A stretch of 64,000 nucleotides of DNA, taken from positions 1,907,001-1,971,000 of the forward strand of contig NZ_CP038512.1 of NCBI RefSeq assembly GCF_004758605.1, in the 5' to 3' direction. The first letter of the stretch is position 1; each line of letters opens with the position of its first letter. Under the pieces are notes generated by a model. The model did not search any database. It was given only the letters and a program-made list of their open reading frames with translations, and was not told the origin of the DNA. A program made the position numbers and the translations under genes. Positions 24,455-36,180 of the stretch are shown piece after piece. The stretch is from Deinococcus metallilatus (GTDB lineage Bacteria; Deinococcota; Deinococci; Deinococcales; Deinococcaceae).

Positions 24455-24745
24455 ATGACCGACTCAGACCACCGCTACGGCGACGCGCCTCTGGGCAAGA
24501 GCGTCGAGGAAATCGAGCAGGACAGTGGCAACCTCGTGAACTCGCCGGTCGAGGGCGAGGAGGTCCGGGACGGGGGCGGGCCGGACGGCCTGCTCGTGCC
24601 GCCCATCCTGAGCGGCCCCAGCGGCACCGGCATGATCCCCGCCATCATCGACGGGGGCCGCGTCATCCGGGAGGCCGAGGACGGCAGCGGCGCCGACGAC
24701 GGCACCGACCACCCCGGCCGCGACAGCAGCGAGGGCACGGTTTAG
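24455..24745 (+). CDS. Small acidic protein, unknown function
   Basis: 96 aa, acidic and Gly/Asp-rich, with the ordered-looking segment GTGMIPAIIDGGRVIREAE in the middle and disordered ends. A CACACT box lies five bases before the ATG. I do not recognise a family. A minus-strand frame overlaps it completely but shows no better features except in its first 60 codons. Confidence 0.5.
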   Translation: MTDSDHRYGDAPLGKSVEEIEQDSGNLVNSPVEGEEVRDGGGPDGLLVPPILSGPSGTGMIPAIIDGGRVIREAEDGSGADDGTDHPGRDSSEGTV

Positions 24746-25038
24746 TCTCCCCCCTACCGGTGTGAGGGCCTCCCGGCGCAACGGCAGGCTGTCTCCCCTT
24801 GTCTGTCCCGCTGCCTCCGGGGAAGTATCCGCCCTATCTCCCCGGCTGTTCCCTTGCCGAGCGACCGTGTCGGTCAGCTCCAGACGTGGGAAAGCTTCTG
24901 CTATCTCGCGGACTTTCTCAACAATCGCTTTTTGAAAATTCACGATCCCTTCATCTATAAGCCGCAGCGTACGGCACAGGAGTGTGAAATAGAGTACACT
25001 TGAGCGAAAAGGAACCATCATCCGAACGGGAGGTTGCT
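24746..25038 (+). promoter_or_regulatory. AT-richer region with a candidate sigma-70 promoter for cytochrome c
   Basis: The stretch 24890-25020 is clearly less GC-rich than the surroundings. TTGAAA (24932-24937) and TATAAG (24956-24961) are 18 bases apart and lie about 80 bases before the cytochrome start, which has its own ribosome binding site GGGAGGT. The leader between them holds GTGTGAAATAGAGTACAC, a weak GTGT/ACAC dyad. Confidence 0.4.
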
Positions 25039-25736
25039 ATGAAGCGTACCGCTCGACGTTTTCTGTGGCTCGCCGCTCCGCTTGCGCTCGCTGCGCCTGT
25101 TCTGGCTGCCGTGGCACAGAACGGCTCACCGCCCGGTGCGCCCCCGGGGGCAACCCGCTGGAGCTGAAGTACAGCACGCCCAACGCGGCGCACGGCGCGC
25201 AGCTCTCGGCCTCCGTCTGCCAGAGCTGTCACGGCCCGGGTGGCGTCAGCACGAACCCGGAGGTGCCGCGGCTGGCCGGACAGGTCCCCGGCTACGTCCG
25301 CTTCCAGCTCGCCGCCTTCCGCGCCAAGTTGCGGCCCAGCCCGGTCATGCAGCGGGTGGCGGCGAGCCTCACAGACCAGGACATGGCTGACCTGGCCGCC
25401 TATTTCTCGGCCCAGGCCATCGGGCCTGCCTGGAACACGACCGACGCGGCCCTGCGCGCCCGGGGTGAGGCGCTGTTTATGGGCGGCGACCCGGCCCGGG
25501 GTGCGATTGCCTGCGCCATCTGTCACGGCGCGAGCGGGCGCGGCGAGGATCATCTGGGCGTGGCGAGCATCACCAACCAGTCGCCCACCTACGCCCTGGC
25601 CGTGCTGCACGAGTACAAGAACACGCCCTCGTTCGGTGGCATTCCCCAGCCGGAAGCCATGCGGATTGTCGTCAAGCCGCTCGGCGAGGACGATCTGAGG
25701 GCGCTGGTCGCCTACCTCAGCAGCATGACCAGGTAA
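25039..25736 (+). CDS. Exported diheme cytochrome c (c4-like), frameshifted at 25141-25150
   Basis: Two haem sites are visible, CQSCH and CAICH, each in a class I cytochrome domain, giving a c4-like diheme electron carrier for the periplasmic face. The signal peptide ([24 protein letters not shown]) is in the frame starting at ATG 25039, after GGGAGGTTGCT. That frame stops at once after the CCCCCGGGGG run at 25141-25150, and the haem domains continue in another frame to 25736. Inserting one C or G in the run gives a continuous 232-residue precursor. The change is therefore most likely a sequence error. Confidence 0.87.
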
Positions 25737-25763
25737 TCCGGCAGGAACTCCGCCTCTTCCCTG

Positions 25764-26090
25764 TCAGCGCACCCGGACGCCCTTGGTGGCGGGCTGGGTG
25801 CGGAGCCACGCCACGAACCTCCGCACGGCGTCGTGGGCCAGCAGGGCGTCCAGGCTGTGGTACTCGCCCGCCAGTTCCGCGTTGCTGAAGGTCCGGTGCA
25901 GGAACTTGTGACAGGCCGGACACAGGGCCACGGTGGGAAGGGCCTGCACCTTCACACCCTGCCGCCGCCCCTGCGACCGGGGCACCAGATGATGCTCGGT
26001 CAGCACCGGCGTCCCGCGTTCGCACAGGGCACACACCTGCAGTTCACGCGGCGGTGGGGGCCAGTCGGAGGAGGGGCGGCGGCGGGCCAT
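25764..26090 (-). CDS. Small HNH-endonuclease-like protein
   Basis: 108 aa. A zinc-ribbon/HNH arrangement is seen: CALC near residue 20, [11 protein letters not shown] (HH), [14 protein letters not shown] (CxxCH...H) and FSNAELA. Stand-alone proteins of this type are common in deinococci; the target is unknown. CATCAT lies seven bases before the ATG. It is convergent with the cytochrome gene. Confidence 0.8.
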   Translation of the reverse strand: MARRRPSSDWPPPPRELQVCALCERGTPVLTEHHLVPRSQGRRQGVKVQALPTVALCPACHKFLHRTFSNAELAGEYHSLDALLAHDAVRRFVAWLRTQPATKGVRVR

Positions 26091-26200
26091 TGGGGGGATG
26101 ATGGCGTGCGGCAGGCGGGAAAACCGGGTGGGAGGTTACGGGGGAGGGGTTAGGAAAAAGAGAGCGGGGGCTACAGCTTTCGCCTTTGCCCCCACTCACT

Positions 26201-26226
26201 CCTAATCCCCTAACGCCTAACCCCTC
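26201..26226. repeat. CCTAATCCCCTAACGCCTAACCCCT-type repeat
   Basis: A short C-rich repeat of CCTAA(T/C)CCC units sits directly after the stop of the DUF1517 gene. Related copies occur near 6090, 8254 and 48029. Confidence 0.5.
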
Positions 26227-26227
26227 T

Positions 26228-27204
<977 letters not shown>

Positions 27205-27324
27205 ACTGATCCAGTGTATGAGGTGGGGCGGCCTTCGGTTCCCCCCGCGCCGGGGGCGTAAAGGGTTGGCGAAGGCGGGCGGTGCCGGGAGGCCCTGCGC
27301 CGGGCCGCGCCGTACACTCCCGGC

Positions 27325-27699
27325 ATGAGTGACAGCATCATCGACATGACCGGCGACCAGTGGGAGGCGTTCCTGGCGAACCTCTACGAGCGGGACGACC
27401 GGCTGGCCGTGCGTGAACCGGGCGGCATCTATCCGCCGGAGGAAGCCGTGGACCCCTACGTCCTGAGCGGCCACGCCGAGGCGCTGCGGAGCGCGGAGGT
27501 GGAGGGGGACGTGTGGGGCACCCTGGCCGATCTGGAGGAGGAAGCCGGGGACGAGGAGGAGGCGTGGGCCAAGGTCGTCGCCTTCTACCTGGACCGGGGC
27601 TGCGTGCTGCTGCGAGTGACGGACGCGGGGGAACCCGAGGAATGGCTGCTGGAAGAAGGGCTGGCGCGGCGGCTGGGCCTGCCGGGCCGGACGGCGTGA
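27325..27699 (+). CDS. Acidic protein of unknown function
   Basis: 124 aa, strongly acidic (Glu/Asp-rich, e.g. [18 protein letters not shown]), with no signal peptide or membrane segment. The pattern [23 protein letters not shown] suggests a folded N-terminus. TACACT six bases before the ATG supports the start. It is divergent from the DUF1517 gene. I do not recognise a family. Confidence 0.65.
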   Translation: MSDSIIDMTGDQWEAFLANLYERDDRLAVREPGGIYPPEEAVDPYVLSGHAEALRSAEVEGDVWGTLADLEEEAGDEEEAWAKVVAFYLDRGCVLLRVTDAGEPEEWLLEEGLARRLGLPGRTA

Positions 27700-27756
27700 A
27701 CCTGCCCTGAACGGGCGCTCATCCTCCGGTGAGAGGGCGGGCCTACGCTGATTGGT

Positions 27757-28446
27757 ATGTTTGAACGCGAAGAACGTCACTTTCCGCTGAAGCGACTCCT
27801 GCTGCTGGGCGCCCTGATCGGGGGCGTGGCCTACTACCTCAGCCGCGAGCAAAACCGCCGCGCCCTGGACCAGAAACTCTCCGAACTGGGCCTCAAGGAC
27901 GCCGCCGAGAACGTGGGCGACAGCGTCGCCAAGGGCTGGGAGAAGACCAAGGACGCCGCCGCCAGCGCCGGACACGTCATCGCCGACAAGGCGGGCGAGG
28001 TCAAGGACGCCGTGCAGCAGGGCGGCGTGCAGGCGGGGCTGGACAAGGCGAAGGACGTGGCAGGCGAGGCGAAGGTGGCCGTCGCCGGAGCCGCCACCGA
28101 GGCCAAGGACGCCGCGCGCGACGTGGCGAACACCGCCAAGGACGAGGCGAAGGACGTGGAACCCCGCCTGAAGGACGCCGCCCAGGACGCCAAGCAGAAT
28201 GTCCAGCAGGCCGCGAACCAGGCGAAGGACCAGGCCCAGCAGGCCGCCGCCAACATCAAGGCCGATGCCCAGCAGAACCTGAACCAGGCCCAGAACGCGG
28301 CTCAGAATGCCGCCGCCGACCTGCGCGCCGGGGCCCAGAACGTCAAGAACGACGTTCAGAACGCGGCTCAGAATACCAAGAACGACGCCCAGAACACGGC
28401 GAACGACGTGAAGAACACCGTCAAGGACGCCGAACGCCGGATGTAA
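27757..28446 (+). CDS. LEA-like (group 3/YtxH-type) amphipathic repeat protein
   Basis: 229 aa. One membrane-anchor helix (about residues 11-28, [19 protein letters not shown]) is followed by about 190 residues of Ala/Lys/Asp/Gln-rich amphipathic 11-mer-like repeats ([32 protein letters not shown]). There are no aromatic residues over most of the length and Gly is rare. This composition is that of LEA group 3 proteins, which protect proteins and membranes during drying; D. radiodurans is known to have LEA-like proteins with roles in desiccation tolerance. TACGCT seven bases before the ATG gives a leaderless start. A clear terminator follows. Confidence 0.8.
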   Translation: MFEREERHFPLKRLLLLGALIGGVAYYLSREQNRRALDQKLSELGLKDAAENVGDSVAKGWEKTKDAAASAGHVIADKAGEVKDAVQQGGVQAGLDKAKDVAGEAKVAVAGAATEAKDAARDVANTAKDEAKDVEPRLKDAAQDAKQNVQQAANQAKDQAQQAAANIKADAQQNLNQAQNAAQNAAADLRAGAQNVKNDVQNAAQNTKNDAQNTANDVKNTVKDAERRM

Positions 28447-28462
28447 ACCGCCCCTTCTGGCG

Positions 28463-28492
28463 AGCCTCCCCGACGTGGGAGGCTTTCCTTTT
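28463..28492 (+). terminator. Rho-independent terminator after the LEA-like gene
   Basis: AGCCTCCC (28463-28470) pairs with GGGAGGCT (28477-28484) around a six-base loop, followed by TTCCTTTT. Confidence 0.8.
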
Positions 28493-28551
28493 GCCCCGGA
28501 CCGTGACCCCTGCCCCGCCTTTCCCTGCCCCGCGCGGGTAGACTCCCAGGT

Positions 28552-28887
<336 letters not shown>

Positions 28888-28897
28888 GGGAGGCACA

Positions 28898-31117
<2,220 letters not shown>

Positions 31118-31136
31118 ATCCCGGTACATTCTTCTT

Positions 31137-32078
31137 GTGAACACCATCACAACTCGGCGGACGGGGAAGGAGGACATCCCCGCGCTGATTCCCCTCATTC
31201 TGGTGGCGGCCAGGACTCGCGCTGAACTGGAACCGGCGCTGTGGCCCCTTCACCCGGAGGCGGAAAACCGGGTGCGATCCAGGCTGGAAGGCGAGTTCTC
31301 CAGCCCGGAACGGTTCGCGTGGTTCCTGGCGGAACAGAATGGAGAGGCTGTGGGTGTTATCTCAGCGGGACTTTATCCGGCTCCACCCGTGTACCGGAGT
31401 CTCCTTGCCGGGCTGATCGGGGAGGACTTCTACGCGGACACACCCGGAGCCCTCCCCCTGCTTCTGTCGGCTGCCGAGAGCTTTCTGAGAGCGGCAGAGG
31501 CTGCCCTGATCAATGCCGCCTGTCCGGCCCGTGACAAGGAGCGACTGCGGCTGTTGCAAGCGCACGGTTACGCGCCCCTGACGCTGTGGATGGCCCGCCC
31601 TGTTGACCCTTCTGTACCGGCTCCCGCTTCCATCCGGCCCGCCCGGGAAGATGACCTACCCGCCCTCGTCCGCCTGAACCGGGACGCGCAGGAGGGCAAA
31701 CGCCGCGCCAACCCGCGCTTCTGGACCCCGCACCCGGAGGCGTCCGCCCGCTTTGAAGACTGGATGCGCCACAGCCTCACGCTCCCAGACCGTGATCTGC
31801 TGGTCCACGAGGGCCCAAGCGGCGTGGATGGTTTTGTCGTCGCGCAGCCCGCTGGGTCGCCGCCCGCGCATAACGCAGAGGGCGTGGGACTGATCGACGA
31901 CCTGTATGCGGACGCCTGGAACATCTTCCCGGCCCTGCTGAATGCAGCGCACCACGCCTTCCACAAGCGCGGCAAGCACACCGTTGAGGTCATCTGCCCG
32001 GCAGCGTGGACTGAGCGGGCCGCTGCGCTGGAGGACGCCGGATTCCGTCCAGCGAATCTGTGGCTGATTCAGGACTGA
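31137..32078 (+). CDS. Tandem GNAT-domain protein
   Basis: 313 aa. Two half-length GNAT-like domains in a row (about 1-160 and 165-313): the first begins TITTRRTGKEDIPALIPLI and the second SIRPAREDDLPALVRLN. Each ends with a HGYAPLTLWMAR/AGFRPANLWLIQ-type beta-bulge strand. The acetyl-CoA loop (R/Q-x-x-G-x-G/A) is not clearly conserved in either half, so activity is uncertain. I prefer GTG 31137, preceded by TACATT six bases upstream, over ATG 31083 inside clpA. Its 3' end overlaps the convergent TetR gene by 10 bases. Confidence 0.72.
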   Translation: MNTITTRRTGKEDIPALIPLILVAARTRAELEPALWPLHPEAENRVRSRLEGEFSSPERFAWFLAEQNGEAVGVISAGLYPAPPVYRSLLAGLIGEDFYADTPGALPLLLSAAESFLRAAEAALINAACPARDKERLRLLQAHGYAPLTLWMARPVDPSVPAPASIRPAREDDLPALVRLNRDAQEGKRRANPRFWTPHPEASARFEDWMRHSLTLPDRDLLVHEGPSGVDGFVVAQPAGSPPAHNAEGVGLIDDLYADAWNIFPALLNAAHHAFHKRGKHTVEVICPAAWTERAAALEDAGFRPANLWLIQD

Positions 32079-32722
32079 ACTGAAGGCTCATCCCCCTCCG
32101 GCAGTGCCCCCCCCAGCAACTGCTCCCCCAGCGTCCGGGCCAGCCAGGCTTCGTACTCGTCCGGCGTCCAGCCCGACTCGGTGACGAGTTCGTGGTACAC
32201 CTCGAACAGTGTCAGCGCCTGGAGTAGCGCCGAGGCCCGCTCCACACTCAGGCCCGGTCGCAGCATGGCCGCACTTTCCGCGACGAAGTGACGCTGGGCG
32301 GCGCGGCGGCCCCCCAGGGCCTGCTGGAGTTCGGCGGCGGCCTCGGGGTCGGCGGCCCCGGCGCTCTGGTAGATGCGGACCATCTCGGCGCCCGTTTCCC
32401 ATTGCCGCCGGGTGAGATGGGCCATCAATTCAAAACGCTGGGCGGGGTTCTCGTGGGCGAGGGCGTCCTGGCGAAAGTCGCGCTGCCGGGATGTCTGGTG
32501 CCACGCTTCGCGGATGGCGCGGAGCACCCCGCGTTTGTTGCCGAAGATGCTGTAGACCGTGCTGACCGCCACGCCAGCTTCACGGGCGATGTCGTCGATG
32601 GTGGTCGCGCCGTACCCCTGCTCCAGAAACAGGCGGCGGGCGGCGCCCACCACGAGCTGCTGCGTGGCGAGCGCCTGGCGCTGACGGTGGGTGAGTCTGG
32701 GTTCGGCCTTGACACTGCCCAT
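32069..32722 (-). CDS. TetR/AcrR-family regulator
   Basis: 217 aa. The N-terminal helix-turn-helix is visible: ATQQLVVGAARRLFLEQGYGATTIDDIAREAGVAVSTVYSIFGNKRGVLRAI. The C-terminal all-helical ligand domain is unique. TACTCT six bases before the ATG indicates a leaderless transcript. It is divergent from a SnoaL-like gene, with a TetR-style palindrome in the 57-bp gap. Autoregulation and control of that neighbour are the natural inference. The ligand is unknown. Confidence 0.9.
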   Translation of the reverse strand: MGSVKAEPRLTHRQRQALATQQLVVGAARRLFLEQGYGATTIDDIAREAGVAVSTVYSIFGNKRGVLRAIREAWHQTSRQRDFRQDALAHENPAQRFELMAHLTRRQWETGAEMVRIYQSAGAADPEAAAELQQALGGRRAAQRHFVAESAAMLRPGLSVERASALLQALTLFEVYHELVTESGWTPDEYEAWLARTLGEQLLGGALPEGDEPSVQS

Positions 32723-32747
32723 ACAGGAAGAGTACAACGATGTTGGG

Positions 32748-32762
32748 TGTAGTTTCACTACA
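32748..32762. promoter_or_regulatory. Palindromic operator TGTAGT-TTC-ACTACA in the tetR/SnoaL gap
   Basis: A perfect 6-bp inverted repeat with 3-bp spacer. A wider overlapping pair CGATGT (32738-32743) and ACATCG (32760-32765) adds symmetry. It covers the expected -35 zone of tetR and sits just upstream of the neighbour's ribosome binding site GGAGGGAAGG, as for TetR autoregulatory operators. Confidence 0.65.
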
Positions 32763-32779
32763 TCGAATGGAGGGAAGGT

Positions 32780-33228
32780 ATGTCGGCAGAGCTGAATCGG
32801 CAGTTGGCGATGCAGACCCTGGAGCGGGCCTTCAATCAAGGTGACGTCTCCGTCTTCGACGAGGTGATCCCCGCACGGGGGGTAGACCACCAGGAGACGC
32901 CCGGCACCGACATGCTCCGCCACCTCAGGGACACCGTCTCCATGATGCGGCGGGCCTTCCCCGACCTGCACTTCGAGGTGCATCACGTCCTGGCCGAGGG
33001 CGATATCGTCGCCTTCCACTCCACGATGACCGGCACCCACCTCGGCCGCTTTGACATCGGGCCTTTCCGCGAGCTTCCCCCACCGGCAGGAAGATCAGGA
33101 TGCGCCACATGCACTTTCTGCGCTGGGAGGACGGCAAGAACACCGACCTCTGGCACCTGATGGACACGGCCAGTCTGATGAGGCAACTGACGGCCCCGCC
33201 GCCGGAGGCCCAGGCCGCAAACGGTTGA
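32780..33228 (+). CDS. SnoaL-like (ester cyclase/NTF2-fold) protein, frameshifted at 33077-33081
   Basis: The NTF2-like fold is recognisable: LERAFNQGDVSVFDEVIP, DMLRHLRDTVSMMRRAFPDLHFEVHHVLAEGDIVAFHSTMTGTHLG. In the starting frame the protein ends at 33160 in a Cys/Thr-rich tail. The proper continuation (GRKIRMRHMHFLRWEDGKNTDLWHLMD) is in the next frame to 33228. One C missing from the five-C run at 33077-33081 would restore 149 residues. It is divergent from and probably controlled by TetR. These proteins include polyketide cyclases and limonene-epoxide-type hydrolases; substrate unknown. Confidence 0.82.
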
Positions 33229-33237
33229 CCCAGCCCG

Positions 33238-34014
33238 TCAGCTCCCGCCCACCCACGCCCACGTCGGCAAATCCTCGCACAGCACCTCCAGAATGTGCGT
33301 GCCCGAGGCGAGCAACAGGTGGCGGTAGCGCGGGCGGCGGCGCTGCGCCTGCCACTGGGCCTCACGGAGCCGCCTCATCTGCGCCTGTGCCTCGGCCCAC
33401 TGTTCCGGTGTGGTCGGCGCCGGACGGCCCAAGCTGTAGACGAAGCCGCTTCCCGTGTCACTGGGCCGGGCGTTCTCTGGAAAGAAGCGCCCGGTCGTCT
33501 CGATCTGTGGCTCGCGTGCCCGCAACTTCTCGCTCACCGCCACCGGCACGCCGTAGGGCGGGAAAGTGTCGGTGTTGTCGTTCTCCTCCAGAATCTCGGT
33601 GATCCAGGGGTCGGGGTCGCTCACCACCTCGTACAGGAAGGACGGGGGCAACCCCTGCCGGGTCGGGTGGAAGGTGCCGTACGGTCCCCCGTAGAACTCG
33701 TCGTAGCTCTCCAGCGCGAAAATCCGGTTGCCGTGATAGATGCTCCCCTCCCAGCGGCTTTCCCAGGTCAGGCGCAGCAGGCGGCCATGGTGGCGGGGGT
33801 CGGGGCGGCCGTCCGGTCCCACCTGCCAGCCGTCCTCCCCGGAGGCGCGGTAGAACTCGTCCGCGAGGTCCACGGTCAGGGTGTCGCGGCCATCATCCAA
33901 CTCGGTGCGGAGGATGTTGATCCGCTCGCCGGGAAACGACCGGACGGCCTCCAGCAGTCCCTCGTCGGGCCAGAGGGCGAACTGGGCCTGGGCAAAGCGG
34001 GCGCGGCGGGCCAT
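33238..34014 (-). CDS. Uncharacterised protein, Arg/Gln-rich C-terminal region
   Basis: 258 aa, no signal or membrane segment. It contains many acidic and aromatic residues (RLTWESRWEGSIYHGNRIFALESYDEFYGG) and a basic helical stretch near residues 210-235 (MRRLREAQWQAQRRRPRYRH). I do not recognise a family. TAGACT lies seven bases before ATG 34014, so I prefer this start over ATG 34038. Confidence 0.6.
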   Translation of the reverse strand: MARRARFAQAQFALWPDEGLLEAVRSFPGERINILRTELDDGRDTLTVDLADEFYRASGEDGWQVGPDGRPDPRHHGRLLRLTWESRWEGSIYHGNRIFALESYDEFYGGPYGTFHPTRQGLPPSFLYEVVSDPDPWITEILEENDNTDTFPPYGVPVAVSEKLRAREPQIETTGRFFPENARPSDTGSGFVYSLGRPAPTTPEQWAEAQAQMRRLREAQWQAQRRRPRYRHLLLASGTHILEVLCEDLPTWAWVGGS

Positions 34015-34096
34015 GCGGGAAAGTCTACGCCTGCTCATTGAGGCGCCTTCAGCCAAATAGGAACCGGGGGGAGCGCCTCTCCCCTACCCTCGCCCC

Positions 34097-34408
34097 ATGT
34101 CCCCCCTCGACACCCTCACCCTCTCCGGCATCCGCTTCTACCAGCGGCACCTCTCGCGGCGCAAGGGCTTTTGCTGCGCGCACGCGGCGCTCTACGGCGG
34201 CGAGTCATGCTCGGCGGCAGTGGCGCGAATCATTCGGGAGGAGGGCCTGCTGAAAGGCCGGGCGCGGATCGCCGCACGCTTCCGCGAGTGCCGGGCAGCC
34301 CATAACCTCCTGCGTGCCGGGTCACCGCTGGCGTTCGGCACGGACGGGCCGCGCGTGCGGGGCGTGTGCTGCTGCGGGCCGATTCCCATTCCCTTCCGCT
34401 GCGGGTAA
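34097..34408 (+). CDS. yidD: YidD-like membrane-insertion-efficiency factor, Cys-rich variant
   Basis: 103 aa. The YidD pattern is recognisable: SGIRFYQRHLSRRKGFCC at the start, then a C-x10-CS pair (ESCSAAVARIIREEGLLKG) and ARIAARFRECRAA. YidD is a small membrane-associated protein that assists YidC/Sec insertion. This copy differs from the classic SPxxxPxCRFxPTCSxYA motif and adds a C-terminal VCCCG...FRCG region, giving eight cysteines. TACCCT six bases upstream supports the start. Confidence 0.65.
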   Translation: MSPLDTLTLSGIRFYQRHLSRRKGFCCAHAALYGGESCSAAVARIIREEGLLKGRARIAARFRECRAAHNLLRAGSPLAFGTDGPRVRGVCCCGPIPIPFRCG

Positions 34409-34410
34409 GG

Positions 34411-34947
34411 TCAGACCAGACGCCCGAAGGCTCCCGGATAGAGCGTGACCAGCCCTTCCCCATCCACGGTGATCTCGTTGACGTACCCGCTCTCCAGATT
34501 CTCGTAGCGGTAGGTCAGGTCGCCCGTCCGCGTGTAGCGTTGGCGGGCGACGCGCGTTTCCAGCGTGGGGACGTTCACCCACACCGCGCGCACCTCGCCC
34601 GCCTCGCCCACAGGCAAGCCCAGGCGGCGGATGGGCAGCGTGTTCGTGAAGGGGGTCGCGCGGAGGTCCACGTCGGTGCAGCCGGACAGGCCAGGGAGCA
34701 GGCGGCCTTCGGCGTCCGTCCATTCGCCTGCCCGCGAGCGCGTGAGGTCCAGCGAGGGTCGGTTCCCCAGGTCGCAGCGCAGGCGGAAGGGATGACCGTC
34801 TTCTGTCAGGTCTAGCCAGTAATGCAGCGTGTAAGGTTGCCCCTCCCGGAGGCCGACGACCGTTCCCTCCACCGCCGTCCAGGGGGTAAGGCGCAGGTGT
34901 TCGAGGCTGGGCTCGCCGGGGTTCAGGCCACGCCAGGCGGCGTTCAT
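34411..34947 (-). CDS. Putative glycolipid-binding domain (DUF1089) protein
   Basis: 178 aa, single domain. The pattern AVEGTVVGLREGQPYTLHYWLDLTEDGHPFRLRCD, then GCTDVDLRATPFTNTLPIRRL and the C-terminal YRYENLESGYVNEITVDGEGLV is that of the DUF1089 group, which has a beta-barrel related to lipoprotein-binding folds. Biochemical function is unknown. The ATG overlaps the stop of the upstream dehydrogenase gene (ATGA), so the two are coupled. Confidence 0.8.
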   Translation of the reverse strand: MNAAWRGLNPGEPSLEHLRLTPWTAVEGTVVGLREGQPYTLHYWLDLTEDGHPFRLRCDLGNRPSLDLTRSRAGEWTDAEGRLLPGLSGCTDVDLRATPFTNTLPIRRLGLPVGEAGEVRAVWVNVPTLETRVARQRYTRTGDLTYRYENLESGYVNEITVDGEGLVTLYPGAFGRLV

Positions 34948-36062
34948 CCCCACGCTGACTGCCGCCCCGCCGCCCGCGGCTTCTCGCCCCGGAAGGCGTC
35001 CCGGCCCCCGACCTTCTCCAGCTTCACCACCTGGCCGCTCCGGGCACTCCGGTACAGCGCGTCCATGATGCGGTGGTCCTGCACGCCTTCCTCGCCGGGG
35101 GTCCAGGGCGTCTTCTTCTCGCGGATGCACTGGGCGAAGTGGTCCAGCTCCAGGCTGAACTGGTCCTCACTGGGGAACTTCGGCTGGAAGTCGCCCTGCT
35201 GGTCGGAGAGGGTCAGTTCGAGGCCCTGGTAGGTGAAGGCGGGGTCCATCAGGACGGTGCCCTGTTCACCCAGCACGCGCAGGGTCGCGGTTTTCTGGGT
35301 GCCGTAGCTGGTCAGGCAGTTGGCGACGATGCCGCCGGGGAAGCCCAGCAGGAAGCTCATGGACTCCTCGACTTCCTTGAAGCGCGGGTCGTCCTGCGGC
35401 TGGTGCAGGGTGGCGAAGACCCACTCGGGTTCCTGCCCCAGCAGGAAGCGGATGGTGTTCAGGCAGTAGATGCCCACATCCACCAGGGGACCGCCGCCCG
35501 CCAGGTCACGCTTGAGTCGCCACGCTTCCGGGTCGTCCTGCACCTGACCGTGAATGGAGTCGATCAGCTTGACCGGGCCGAGCTTGCCGTCCTGAACAGC
35601 GTCCCGCGCGGCCCAGTGTTCGGGGGTGTACTGGCAGCGGTAGGCGGTCATCAGCAGCACGCCCGCTTCCTTGCAGGCGTCCACCATCGCCTGCGCGTCT
35701 TCGGCACTGACGCTGAGGGGCTTCTCGCACAGGACGTGCTTGCCCATCTTTGCGGCCCGCTCCACGTACTCGCGGTGCAGGCTGTTGGGGAGGACGATGT
35801 AGACGGCCTCCACGTCCTCGCGCTGCCCCAGTTCCTCGAAGCGGTCATAGGGGTACACGTCCTGCTCGGTCAGATCGTAGGCACGCGCGAACGCCTTACC
35901 CTTCTCGGGGTCGCCCGTGACCAGGGCCGCGACGTAGGCATGCTCACTGGTCCGCGCGCCGGGAATCAGTTCCTCGCTGCTGAGTTCACCGATGCCGACG
36001 ATGGCGTACCCGACGCGGCGCTGCTCGGACTGGGGAAGGGGGAGGTCCGGTTTCTGAGGCAT
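34944..36062 (-). CDS. Gfo/Idh/MocA-family oxidoreductase
   Basis: 372 aa. The N-terminal Rossmann domain contains GYAIVGIGELSSEELIPG and the signature CEKPLSVSAEDAQAMVDAC, where the EKP lysine is typical. The C-terminal alpha/beta domain contains GGGPLVDVGIYCLNTIRFLLG. Homologs are NAD(P)-dependent dehydrogenases of glucose/fructose, inositol or related sugars. TACGGT five bases before the ATG is a plausible -10. It forms a coupled pair with the DUF1089 gene, hinting at sugar or lipid metabolism. Confidence 0.9.
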   Translation of the reverse strand: MPQKPDLPLPQSEQRRVGYAIVGIGELSSEELIPGARTSEHAYVAALVTGDPEKGKAFARAYDLTEQDVYPYDRFEELGQREDVEAVYIVLPNSLHREYVERAAKMGKHVLCEKPLSVSAEDAQAMVDACKEAGVLLMTAYRCQYTPEHWAARDAVQDGKLGPVKLIDSIHGQVQDDPEAWRLKRDLAGGGPLVDVGIYCLNTIRFLLGQEPEWVFATLHQPQDDPRFKEVEESMSFLLGFPGGIVANCLTSYGTQKTATLRVLGEQGTVLMDPAFTYQGLELTLSDQQGDFQPKFPSEDQFSLELDHFAQCIREKKTPWTPGEEGVQDHRIMDALYRSARSGQVVKLEKVGGRDAFRGEKPRAAGRQSAWG

Positions 36063-36180
36063 GGATCACCGTAACAACCGGGGGCCGCGCCTGCTTCCGG
36101 CAACGCTTCAGGCGTTCTTCAGAAGGCGGCCGGTCAACTGGCGGATGTGCGGAAGGTGTCCCTCCCGTACGCTGGGGCGA

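Noticed and set aside
24977..25000. CRP-like site GTGTGAAATAGAGTACAC before cytochrome c
   Set aside because: The symmetry is limited to GTGT/ACAC and does not fit TGTGA-N6-TCACA well; it is mentioned only in the feature note.
24464..25021. Minus-strand frame of 185 codons overlapping the small acidic gene and the AT-rich leader
   Set aside because: Its first 60 codons look protein-like (IVNFQKAIVEKVREIAEAF), but the rest is only the complement of the 24455-24745 gene and of GC-rich DNA, and there is no ribosome binding site. It might be a gene remnant but is not supported as a gene.
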